The position numbers were made by a program, and so were the translations under genes. A stretch of DNA of 64,000 nucleotides from Blautia sp. An249 (GTDB lineage: Bacteria > Bacillota > Clostridia > Lachnospirales > Lachnospiraceae): NCBI RefSeq assembly GCF_002159835.1, contig NZ_NFJL01000013.1, positions 1-64,000 on the forward strand, read 5' to 3'. Each line of letters starts with the position of its first letter. Position 1 is the first letter of the stretch. Positions 45,475-54,538 of the stretch are shown piece by piece. The notes under the pieces were generated by a model. That model was not told the origin of the DNA. It did no database searches and worked only from the letters and a program-made list of their open reading frames with translations.

Positions 45475-46809
45475 ATGCAGAAAGAATTACTGGAGGAATT
45501 AATGAAAAAAGTTCCCCTGCTGAAAGAGATTGGGGAGGAAAAAGAAGTTGCCTGGATAAATCCTCATAAAATTCCGTTTTCGGATGCGAAAGAAAACAGT
45601 GAGCTGACCATGGCGGATATTGAAGACGCCGAAAGACGTCTGGAAAGATTTGCTCCGTTTATTATGAAGTGTTTTCCGGAAACAGAAGACAGAAACGGAA
45701 TTATCGAATCTGTACTGACAGAAATTCCGCAGATGAAGGAAAAAATGAATCAGAAATATCAGTGCGGTCTGGAGGGAAGACTGCTGCTGAAACAGGACAG
45801 CCATCTGGCTATTGCAGGCTCCGTAAAAGCAAGAGGCGGTATTTATGAAGTTTTAAAGCATACGGAAGATCTGGCTCTGGAACATGGACTGCTTGCACCG
45901 GGAGATTCTTATGCAAAGCTGGCCGAACCTGAATGCCGGGAATTTTTCAGTAAATATACCATCCAGGTGGGATCCACAGGAAATCTGGGGATGAGCATCG
46001 GGATTATGAGCGCGGCCATCGGCTATGAAGTGATTGTTCATATGTCGGCAGATGCCAAACAATGGAAGAAGGATCTCCTGAGGAGCCATCAGGTGACGGT
46101 GGTAGAATATGAGTCAGACTACAGCGAAGCAGTGAAAAATGGAAGAAAGCAGTCAGACGCCAACCCCTACAGTTATTTTGTAGATGATGAGAATTCAAGA
46201 AATCTGTTTCTGGGATATGCTGTTGCGGCGAAACGGCTGGTGGGACAGTTAAAAGAAAAAGAGGTTTCTGCAGATGAAGATCATCCGCTGTTCGTCTATA
46301 TTCCCTGTGGAGTAGGAGGCGCTCCGGGTGGAATTACCTTCGGACTGAAGCACATGTTCGGAGATTACGTGCATTGTTTCTTTGTAGAGCCTACACAGGC
46401 TCCCTGTATGCTGGTGGGGATGGCAAGCGGATTAAACAGTGACATATCTGTTCAGGATATAGGATTAACCGGCCAGACCCATGCAGACGGACTGGCAGTT
46501 GGACGGCCGTCCGGATTTGTGGGAGGCGTAATGGAACCTTTATTAAGCGGGGAGTTTACAGTAGCGGATAAAAAATTGTATAATTATATGAGAGATCTCC
46601 TGGAGGCAGAAGATATTTTTCTGGAGCCAAGCGCCTGCGCCGCTTTTCAGGGACTGACCGGACTGCCGGGAAAGGAGATGCAGGAATACATGGAAAAAGA
46701 AAACCTGACCGCAAAAATGGGACAGGCATCCCATATTGTGTGGGCAACAGGAGGCAGCCTGGTACCAGAAGAAATCAGAGAAAAATATAAGCATACCTAT
46801 CTGGATTAA
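45475..46809 (+). CDS. dsdA: D-serine ammonia-lyase (D-serine dehydratase)
   Basis: DsdA converts D-serine (and slowly D-threonine) to pyruvate plus ammonia. The 444-residue fold-type II PLP enzyme has Lys118 in A-G-S-V-K-A-R-G-G, the glycine loop V-G-S-T-G-N-L-G (166-172) and the family segment P-C-G-V-G-G-A-P-G-G near 282. Length is normal. It lies between the second SHMT-like gene and the second kinase, so D-serine is the obvious shared substrate of the cluster. Confidence 0.93.
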   Translation: MQKELLEELMKKVPLLKEIGEEKEVAWINPHKIPFSDAKENSELTMADIEDAERRLERFAPFIMKCFPETEDRNGIIESVLTEIPQMKEKMNQKYQCGLEGRLLLKQDSHLAIAGSVKARGGIYEVLKHTEDLALEHGLLAPGDSYAKLAEPECREFFSKYTIQVGSTGNLGMSIGIMSAAIGYEVIVHMSADAKQWKKDLLRSHQVTVVEYESDYSEAVKNGRKQSDANPYSYFVDDENSRNLFLGYAVAAKRLVGQLKEKEVSADEDHPLFVYIPCGVGGAPGGITFGLKHMFGDYVHCFFVEPTQAPCMLVGMASGLNSDISVQDIGLTGQTHADGLAVGRPSGFVGGVMEPLLSGEFTVADKKLYNYMRDLLEAEDIFLEPSACAAFQGLTGLPGKEMQEYMEKENLTAKMGQASHIVWATGGSLVPEEIREKYKHTYLD

Positions 46810-46851
46810 TTCCAAAAGAAAAAGGAAAGGGCAGGGAGGCGTAAAGAGGCA

Positions 46852-48381
46852 ATGAAGTGTCAGAAAACAGCATGGGGACAGATCGAATGGATGAACGACG
46901 GGAAAAGCGGCATATTCGGTGATGGAATGTACATGGGAGTTGTCACACTGGATGTGGGAGCCAGACAGTTCCCTCATATTCACTATGAAGAACAGGCGCT
47001 GTATATTATCCAGGGCCAGGCAGTTTCCTATGTGGACGGAGAAGAGGTGATTCTAACCGCCGGAAAATTCTTTCAATATCCTGTGGGAATCCGCCACGAA
47101 GTGATTAATGTGGGAAATATTCCCTTTCAGCATCTTCTGATTTCCAATACGGTTTCCATAGATATGGAACCTGAATTTGAATCAGAAGAAGAAAACGACG
47201 AAGGGGAAGAAAACTTCAAGGGAGAGGTTCGCCTTTTATGTACGGCAACAGAGGCCATCCGTACCCAGTTTCTGGAAACGCTTCCTTATACTTACTGCAT
47301 TTTTGATAAAACAGGAAATACAGTGAATCAGGGGAAAATCTACTCCGGTTTCTGCACGAAAAAATGCCATCCTCTGGAAAACCAGGGACGCTGTCCCTGT
47401 ATGGTTCTTCAGAGTTTTGTAGACTACCGGAAAGAAGTAACCATTTCCTGCCCATATGGAATGGATGTATTCTGCGTACCCATATTTTATCGTTCTCATT
47501 TTCTGGGGCATATTCAGGGCGGCTATATTCTGCAGTCCAAAGAAGGCGTTCAGGGACCCCAGGGAGTTTATGACGTTCCGAAAAGTACGGCTCTCGGTAT
47601 CTGGAATCTCCTTCGGAAAATTGCCAAAGCTATTCGTAATTACTGCGAATTTCAGCAGTACCGGGAGGAATTAACCCAGAGGGAAATTCAGATTTCCAAC
47701 ACAGAGAAATCTCACCAGATGCTGATCCGGGATCTGAAAAATGCGGAGTACGCCATGACAGATTTGAAAATTAATAACCATTTTCTTTTTAATACGTTAA
47801 ACAGCATGGCTTCTATGGCTCTGGAGGGAAAAAACTTAAATCTGTACCGTTCCATTTTAGATCTGTCAAAGCTGTTTCAGTATACTTTGCGGAATCAGGA
47901 GGCGGTAGTCTCTCTGGGAAAAGAACTGGAGTATGTCAAAGCCTACCTGCAGCTGCAGAAAATCCGATACGGAGAGAAACTGGTGATTCGGCTTCAGGCA
48001 GATGAAAAAATTCTGCAGTGCCGCGTACCCTTTAATTTTCTGCAGCCGGTTGTGGAGAATGCGTTTATCCACGGCTTTCTGGAAGAAGATACCAAATACC
48101 TTTCTGTCATTGCGGAGAAAATGGAACATGGAGTGAAAATCCAGGTGAAAAATTCGGGACGGGAAGTAGACGCAGCACAATGCAAAAGAATCAATGAGGG
48201 AATGATGGGGAGTACCGGCCATGGATTGTCCATGGTTTACCACAAATTATACAGTATTTACGGAGAGCAGTTTCAGTTTCAGATAAATTCTGAGAGAAAG
48301 ACAGGAACTGTATTTGTCATCGAAATACCGGATAAAATTGTAAATAAGGAGAATGAAGATGGTACGGGCAGTAATTTGTGA
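46852..48381 (+). CDS. Cupin-PocR sensor histidine kinase (copy 2)
   Basis: The 509-residue paralogue of the first kinase has the same order: cupin (metal ligands His42, His44, Glu47, His82), a very acidic linker (about 105-121) absent from copy 1, PocR domain with Cys168, Cys172, Cys181, Cys183 and Cys200, coiled coil, and LytS-type kinase with His310 in N-N-H-F-L-F-N. The G-H-G-L-S-M motif is near 459. It is cytoplasmic. Its last 23 bases overlap the regulator gene. Differences in the PocR pocket may give a different ligand. Confidence 0.85.
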   Translation: MKCQKTAWGQIEWMNDGKSGIFGDGMYMGVVTLDVGARQFPHIHYEEQALYIIQGQAVSYVDGEEVILTAGKFFQYPVGIRHEVINVGNIPFQHLLISNTVSIDMEPEFESEEENDEGEENFKGEVRLLCTATEAIRTQFLETLPYTYCIFDKTGNTVNQGKIYSGFCTKKCHPLENQGRCPCMVLQSFVDYRKEVTISCPYGMDVFCVPIFYRSHFLGHIQGGYILQSKEGVQGPQGVYDVPKSTALGIWNLLRKIAKAIRNYCEFQQYREELTQREIQISNTEKSHQMLIRDLKNAEYAMTDLKINNHFLFNTLNSMASMALEGKNLNLYRSILDLSKLFQYTLRNQEAVVSLGKELEYVKAYLQLQKIRYGEKLVIRLQADEKILQCRVPFNFLQPVVENAFIHGFLEEDTKYLSVIAEKMEHGVKIQVKNSGREVDAAQCKRINEGMMGSTGHGLSMVYHKLYSIYGEQFQFQINSERKTGTVFVIEIPDKIVNKENEDGTGSNL

Positions 48382-49048
48382 TGATGAACAGGCGGCATAC
48401 GGAATCATCCGTTACTTTATTGAATCGGAAAATCTGCCGATTGAGATTGTGGGGACTGCGGAAAATGGAAAAACCGCATTAGATTTAATTGAAAGAGAGA
48501 AACCGGAACTGGCTTTTATGGATATTCATATGCCATACATGGATGGATTTGAGGTAATTCAAAAAATTCAGAATACAAAAATTATTGTAATGACCGCGTA
48601 CGGTTCTTTTCAGTATGCCCAGAAAGCGCTGCGTCTTGGAGTCAGCGATATTATCTCCAAGCCCATTGAACTGGAACAGCTGCAGCAGGCAATTACCCGG
48701 GCAATCGGATGGAACTTTACATCTAATGAAACAGTTAATTCTATGCTTACGTATATTCATACCCATTATATGGAAAAAATAGAACTGGAGGATCTGGCGA
48801 AGAACACATTTTGTTCTGAGAGCCATCTGGCCCGGATTTTTAAAAAACATATGAATATGACGATTGTATCCTATATTAATAAACTCCGGGTTCAGAAAGC
48901 GGCTCAGTATCTGAAGGAAGAGCGGCTTTCGATCCAGGGTGCAGCAGAGAAAGTCGGATATCAGAATATGAATAACTTTTATAAGAATTTTAAACTCTAT
49001 ATGCATGAGACGCCGGCGGCGTATCTTCAGAAATTCCGGAAAGCTTAA
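48359..49048 (+). CDS. Response regulator with AraC-type DNA-binding domain (copy 2)
   Basis: The 229-residue regulator is paralogous to copy 1. The ATG at 48359, seven bases after GGAG, aligns with M-I-R-A-V-I-C-D-D-E of copy 1; an ATG six bases upstream is too close to the site. The phospho-acceptor Asp55 (F-M-D-I-H-M-P), the K-P-I Lys and two AraC-type HTH motifs (second: I-Q-G-A-A-E-K-V-G-Y-Q-N) are present. It ends the SHMT/dsdA cluster and faces sigG. Confidence 0.88.
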   Translation: MVRAVICDDEQAAYGIIRYFIESENLPIEIVGTAENGKTALDLIEREKPELAFMDIHMPYMDGFEVIQKIQNTKIIVMTAYGSFQYAQKALRLGVSDIISKPIELEQLQQAITRAIGWNFTSNETVNSMLTYIHTHYMEKIELEDLAKNTFCSESHLARIFKKHMNMTIVSYINKLRVQKAAQYLKEERLSIQGAAEKVGYQNMNNFYKNFKLYMHETPAAYLQKFRKA

Positions 49049-49074
49049 GGAAGAAGTGTCCGCCGCCGGTATCT

Positions 49075-49851
49075 TCAAGACAGATGATGTTTCATACTGC
49101 GAAGGGCATTTTTTTCCAGCCGGCTGACCTGGGCCTGGGAGATACCGATTTCCTGGGCCACTTCCATCTGGGTTTTTCCTTCATAGAAGCGAAGACGGAT
49201 AATGTGCTGTTCCCTGGGACTCAGACGGGAAATGGCGTCCTGAAGGGACAGATTTTCTACCCAGTGTTCCTCACGGTTTTTCTTGTCGCTGATTTGATCC
49301 ATTACATAGAGGGTGTCGCCTCCTTCTGTGTAGACAGGTTCATATAGACTGACAGGGTTTTGAATTGCATCTAAAGCATAGACGATTAACTCTTTTTCAA
49401 TGCCGATTTCACTGGCAATTTCCATAATTGTCGGCTCTTTGGAGTGTTCTTTCATAAAATGTTCTTTTGCATAAATTGCTTTGTAAGCAATATCTCTTAA
49501 GGAACGGCTGACCCGGATGGAATTGTTGTCTCTTAAATACCGGCGGATTTCTCCGATAATCATGGGGACTGCGTAGGTGGAAAACTTTACATCTAAGGTA
49601 GTGTCAAAGTTATCAATCGCTTTAATTAATCCCACACATCCTATCTGGAACAAATCGTCGGCATTTTCATTGCTGTTGGAAAAACGTTTAATCACGCTTA
49701 ACACCAGACGCAGATTTCCTTTAATATAAAGTTCTCTGGCCTCCATATCCCCCTGCCTGATGCGGGAAAACAGTTCTTCTTTTTCCTGAGCGGTAAGGAT
49801 AGGAAGTTTCGAGGTATTGACTCCGCATATTTCCACTTTGTTTATTGCCAT
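49075..49851 (-). CDS. sigG: Forespore sigma factor SigG
   Basis: SigG controls late forespore genes. The ATG at 49851 follows AGGAGG by nine bases and gives 258 residues beginning M-A-I-N-K-V-E-I-C-G-V; the longer start abuts the site. The N-terminal V-E-I-C-G-V-N-T-S-K-L-P motif is typical of SigG. Region 2 has G-N-L-R-L-V-L-S-V-I-K-R-F and D-L-F-Q-I-G-C-V-G-L-I-K-A; region 4 ends E-I-G-I-S-Q-A-Q-V-S-R-L-E-K. It is monocistronic here. Confidence 0.95.
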   Translation of the reverse strand: MAINKVEICGVNTSKLPILTAQEKEELFSRIRQGDMEARELYIKGNLRLVLSVIKRFSNSNENADDLFQIGCVGLIKAIDNFDTTLDVKFSTYAVPMIIGEIRRYLRDNNSIRVSRSLRDIAYKAIYAKEHFMKEHSKEPTIMEIASEIGIEKELIVYALDAIQNPVSLYEPVYTEGGDTLYVMDQISDKKNREEHWVENLSLQDAISRLSPREQHIIRLRFYEGKTQMEVAQEIGISQAQVSRLEKNALRSMKHHLS

Positions 49852-49885
49852 TGCTATCATCCTCCTGTCCGTATCTTACATTTTA

Positions 49886-49915
49886 GATGATTCTCACAAT
49901 GAACTTGAATTATAC
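49886..49915 (-). promoter_or_regulatory. Candidate SigF/SigG-type promoter of sigG
   Basis: On the minus strand, GTATA (49915-49911) and a GAGAATCATC element (49895-49886) are 15 bases apart, the spacing used by forespore sigma factors. The second element matches only partly, so this is tentative. Confidence 0.3.
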
Positions 49916-49939
49916 GAATTCCCCGAAAATATAAAAAAT

Positions 49940-49983
49940 AAAAGCCCTTGACAACCGCCTGTGCAAAAATGTCAAGGGCTTTT
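49940..49983 (-). terminator. Terminator of the cysteine hydrolase gene
   Basis: Perfect 14-bp arms AAAAGCCCTTGACA (49940-49953) and TGTCAAGGGCTTTT (49970-49983). It lies between the hydrolase gene and sigG, both on the minus strand. Confidence 0.85.
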
Positions 49984-49996
49984 GAAAACGGAAATT

Positions 49997-50530
49997 TTAA
50001 TTTTCTCCGGTGATGCTTATCTGACACATTTTCATGGCCTCAAGGGCATTCAGATGACTTGCAGGAGAGACTCCGGCGCAGCAGGAGGCGTCCACTTCCA
50101 TAGGAGTTTCCGGGAAAAAGGCCTTTAATAAAAGAGCGTTGGAAATTACGCAAATGTCGGTACAAAGCCCAATCAGAGTAATGCTCTCCAATCCTTCCGG
50201 ATATTTTTCGGAAAGAAGCCCGGGAAGTTCTTTGGAGCCAAAAGTATATTTCTCAACGGAAACGGCAGCTTTGTCTTCGCAGGCTTTGAGAATTTCCGGA
50301 TGGAGTTTCCATCCGTCCGTCCCTTTGACACAGTGAACCACCGGAAGGATTCGTCCTTCCTGGGTTTCCGGATAATTTTCACTGTGGGTGTCCTGGGTAT
50401 AATAGACGTCTCCCTGGAAAGTCTGAATCCTGGTTTCCACATTTTTTACAATGGCCTGAGCCTCTTTAGTGCCCAGAGAGCCGTCAATAAAGTCCTTCTG
50501 CATATCTACAACAATCAATATTTTTTTCAT
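49997..50530 (-). CDS. Isochorismatase-like cysteine hydrolase (nicotinamidase-type)
   Basis: The 177-residue protein has the catalytic triad of the family: Asp in V-V-D-M-Q-K-D-F, Lys in V-E-K-Y-T-F-G-S and Cys in G-L-C-T-D-I-C-V. The D-T-H stretch near 50 agrees with metal ligands of nicotinamidase. Nicotinamide deamidation for NAD salvage is the best guess, but ureidoacrylate- or isochorismate-type relatives share these residues. ATG 50530 is preferred; a GTG nine bases upstream is an alternative. Confidence 0.8.
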   Translation of the reverse strand: MKKILIVVDMQKDFIDGSLGTKEAQAIVKNVETRIQTFQGDVYYTQDTHSENYPETQEGRILPVVHCVKGTDGWKLHPEILKACEDKAAVSVEKYTFGSKELPGLLSEKYPEGLESITLIGLCTDICVISNALLLKAFFPETPMEVDASCCAGVSPASHLNALEAMKMCQISITGEN

Positions 50531-50614
50531 AAGTTTCACATCCCGTTCTGGTTTTATTTACAGATTATCATACTCCAGCCAGGCCTTCGCGTCAAGAAAA
50601 GATAGGCAGAGAGG

Positions 50615-50869
50615 CTAATCTTTATGAAAACATTTTTCTTCTTTGATTTCTACCAGAATAATATCGTCTCCAATCTGACAGATGCACTGCCAGGGGATGA
50701 CAAATTCGCTGTCCCTGCCGAAAAAGCAGAAGGCTTTAGCGGGTCCCGGAACTACCAGAGCGCAGATTTTTCCTGTACAGGGATCAAATTCAATATCAAT
50801 GGGACAGCCCAGGGAACGGCAGGTACAGGTATTAATAATCTCTTTTTGTTTTAGATCACACATTCTCAT
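50615..50869 (-). CDS. YlmC/YmxH family PRC-barrel protein
   Basis: The protein of about 84 residues begins M-R-M-C-D-L-K-Q-K-E-I-I-N, then G-C-P-I-D-I-E-F-D-P-C-T-G-K and W-Q-C-I-C-Q-I-G-D-D, the PRC-barrel pattern of the YlmC/YmxH group, whose genes are linked to sporulation loci in Firmicutes. Function is unknown. It is monocistronic and near sigG. Of the possible starts, ATG 50869 fits the family start best. Confidence 0.75.
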   Translation of the reverse strand: MRMCDLKQKEIINTCTCRSLGCPIDIEFDPCTGKICALVVPGPAKAFCFFGRDSEFVIPWQCICQIGDDIILVEIKEEKCFHKD

Positions 50870-51059
50870 AAAATGCACGCTTTTTTCTTTATCCTATGTG
50901 AAACCGGCAAAAGTATGCCAGAAATACCGGAAAAGCAGGCTTCAGAACCAGAAGTTTATTGACTTAAAAATCAGAATTCAGTATACTAAAACAAAAAAAG
51001 CGGGGATGCCAAAGAGAGAGCGGGTATCCTGAAACCGGAAAACGGGAGGAAATACAAAG

Positions 51060-51509
51060 ATGAGATGTCCATTTTGCGACAAAGATAATACGAGAGTTGT
51101 AGATTCCAGACCAGTGGAAGAGACAAATTCTATCCGCCGCCGCCGGATGTGCGATTCATGTGGAAAGAGGTTTACAACCTACGAACGCGTGGAAGCCATC
51201 CCTCTTGTTATTATTAAAAAAGATCAGAGCCGGGAACAGTATGACAGGGGGAAAATTGAGGCGGGAATTATGAGAGCCTGCTACAAAAGACCCATACCTG
51301 TGGAAAAGATCGAAGAATGTATTGATGCCATTGAAAGCGAGATATTTAACCTGGAAGACAGAGAAGTGGAAAGCACAAAGGTGGGAGAACTGGTAATGGA
51401 ACATTTAAAAGAACTGGATGCGGTTGCCTATGTGCGGTTTGCTTCTGTATACCGGGAGTTTAAAGACGTGAATACCTTTATGGATGAGCTGAAAAAGTTT
51501 TTGAAATAA
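51060..51509 (+). CDS. nrdR: Transcriptional repressor NrdR
   Basis: NrdR represses ribonucleotide reductase genes in response to dATP/ATP. The 149-residue protein has a zinc ribbon (M-R-C-P-F-C near 1-6 and C-D-S-C-G-K-R-F near 31-38) and an ATP-cone domain with K-K-D-Q-S-R-E-Q-Y-D-R-G near 53. Length is exact for the family. It is preceded by GGGAGG and followed by a terminator. Confidence 0.97.
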   Translation: MRCPFCDKDNTRVVDSRPVEETNSIRRRRMCDSCGKRFTTYERVEAIPLVIIKKDQSREQYDRGKIEAGIMRACYKRPIPVEKIEECIDAIESEIFNLEDREVESTKVGELVMEHLKELDAVAYVRFASVYREFKDVNTFMDELKKFLK

Positions 51510-51529
51510 AACAGCCTGTGATAAAAATT

Positions 51530-51571
51530 CAGGGGAATCAGTAGCTGGAAAGTTACCGGTTCCCCTGTTTT
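51530..51571 (+). terminator. Terminator of nrdR
   Basis: CAGGGGAA and TTCCCCTG close an inner GTAGCT/AGTTAC stem and are followed by TTTTG. It lies between convergent nrdR and gdhA. Confidence 0.8.
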
Positions 51572-51596
51572 GTTCTTTTGCCTCAGTCAGCAGGAA

Positions 51597-52985
<1,389 letters not shown>

Positions 52986-53206
52986 CTAAAGTGAAAAAAA
53001 ATGAAATATTCCTAAGAAAAAATTCGGATCCTTGTATGGTTTTGCAGAAAAATTCCTGAAAAATTAAGGGAAAATTAGATAAATCTAATAAAAACAAACA
53101 AGAAGAACTACGGATTCTTTATAGAATAATAGAAATTTACTTGCCTAAAAAGAAACGATATGAGATTATATACTGTATAAATAAACGGAAAAGGGAGAAG
53201 AGAAAG

Positions 53207-54520
53207 ATGGCGAAAGAAAAGAAAGGAAGGGCGATTGCGTTACTTCCGATTGTGGTATTTCTGGTAATATTTCTGGGAACGGGTTTTATTACAGGAGACT
53301 TTAACAGCATGCCGGCAATTGTGGGATTTCTGATTGCTTTGTTTGTGGCTTTTCTGCAGGACCGAAGCCATAATTTCAACGAGAAAATCCACATAATTGC
53401 AACGGGAGTAGGGGAAGACAATATTATAACCATGTGTCTGATTTTCCTGGCAGCCGGCGGATTTTCCGGCGCAGTGACAGCCGCCGGGGGCGTGGACAGT
53501 GTGGTGAATCTGGGACTTTCCGTGCTTCCTTCCGGCGCCGCTGTGGTAGGATTATTTATTATTGGATGCTTTATTTCCGTATCCATGGGAACCTCCATGG
53601 GTACCATTGCAGCCCTGGCTCCCATAGCTGTGGGAATCAGCGAAAAGACAGGATATGAGATGCCGGTTTGCATCGGGGCGGTAATGTGCGGCGCCATGTT
53701 CGGAGACAACCTGTCTATGATTTCCGATACCACCATTGCAGCAGTAAAAACCCAGGGATGTGAGATGAAAGATAAATTTAAGGAGAACTTTATCATTGTT
53801 TTGCCTGCGGCGATTTTAACCATAATCATCTTTTTTGTACTGACCAGCGACATCCAGTATGAAGCTTCAGGAGATATGTCTTACAGTATCTGGAAGGTAC
53901 TGCCCTACCTGGTGGTTTTAATCGGAGCGCTCATTGGGTTTAATGTGTTTTTGGTTCTGGCAGCGGGGATTGTTTTATCTCTTATTGTAGGTGTTGCCTC
54001 CGGCTCCATTGGGTTGGCGGAAATTTTTAAAGTAGTGGCATCTGGTGCGGACGGAAGCGGGGGAATTATGGGAATGTATGATATTACCGTAATTTCCATT
54101 GTGGTGGCCTGCATCGTTTCCCTGGTAAAAGAGATGGGAGGCATTCAGTTCCTTCTGACGTCTATTAAAAGCAGAATTAAAGGTAAAAAAGGGGGAGAAC
54201 TGGGGATTGCTCTTTTAGCGGTTCTGGTGGATATGTGTACGGCCAATAATACAGTTGCTATTGTCATGGCTGGCCCCATAGCGAAAGAAATCAGCGACGA
54301 ATATGGAATTTCTCCCAGACGTTCTGCCTCTTTACTGGATATGTTTACTTCTGTAGGGCAGGGGTTAATCCCCTATGGCGCCCAGCTTTTATCAGCGGCC
54401 AGCCTGACCCGGACAACGCCTTATGAAATCATTCCCTACTGTATTTACCCCATGTTAATGGCGGTCAGCGGGGTGGTATTTATTTTGTTTATTAAGAATC
54501 GAAAAGCTCCGAATATTTAA
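53207..54520 (+). CDS. nhaC: Na+/H+ antiporter, NhaC family
   Basis: The 437-residue protein has about eleven to twelve membrane helices. The family features G-C-F-I-S-V-S-M-G-T-S-M-G-T near 120 and M-F-G-D-N-L-S-M-I-S-D-T-T near 165 are clear; the latter contains the Asp residues used for ion exchange. ATG 53207 follows GGGAG; the frame further upstream is not preceded by a site. NhaC members exchange sodium for protons, sometimes with an organic acid (malate/lactate). An aminotransferase gene follows after 18 bases. Confidence 0.85.
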   Translation: MAKEKKGRAIALLPIVVFLVIFLGTGFITGDFNSMPAIVGFLIALFVAFLQDRSHNFNEKIHIIATGVGEDNIITMCLIFLAAGGFSGAVTAAGGVDSVVNLGLSVLPSGAAVVGLFIIGCFISVSMGTSMGTIAALAPIAVGISEKTGYEMPVCIGAVMCGAMFGDNLSMISDTTIAAVKTQGCEMKDKFKENFIIVLPAAILTIIIFFVLTSDIQYEASGDMSYSIWKVLPYLVVLIGALIGFNVFLVLAAGIVLSLIVGVASGSIGLAEIFKVVASGADGSGGIMGMYDITVISIVVACIVSLVKEMGGIQFLLTSIKSRIKGKKGGELGIALLAVLVDMCTANNTVAIVMAGPIAKEISDEYGISPRRSASLLDMFTSVGQGLIPYGAQLLSAASLTRTTPYEIIPYCIYPMLMAVSGVVFILFIKNRKAPNI

Positions 54521-54538
54521 AGGGGAAGGAGAAAATTT

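Noticed and set aside
53137-53853. 238-codon minus-strand frame opposite nhaC
   Set aside because: It is Ile/Ala/Pro-rich, the expected complement of a membrane protein gene, and has no start signal.
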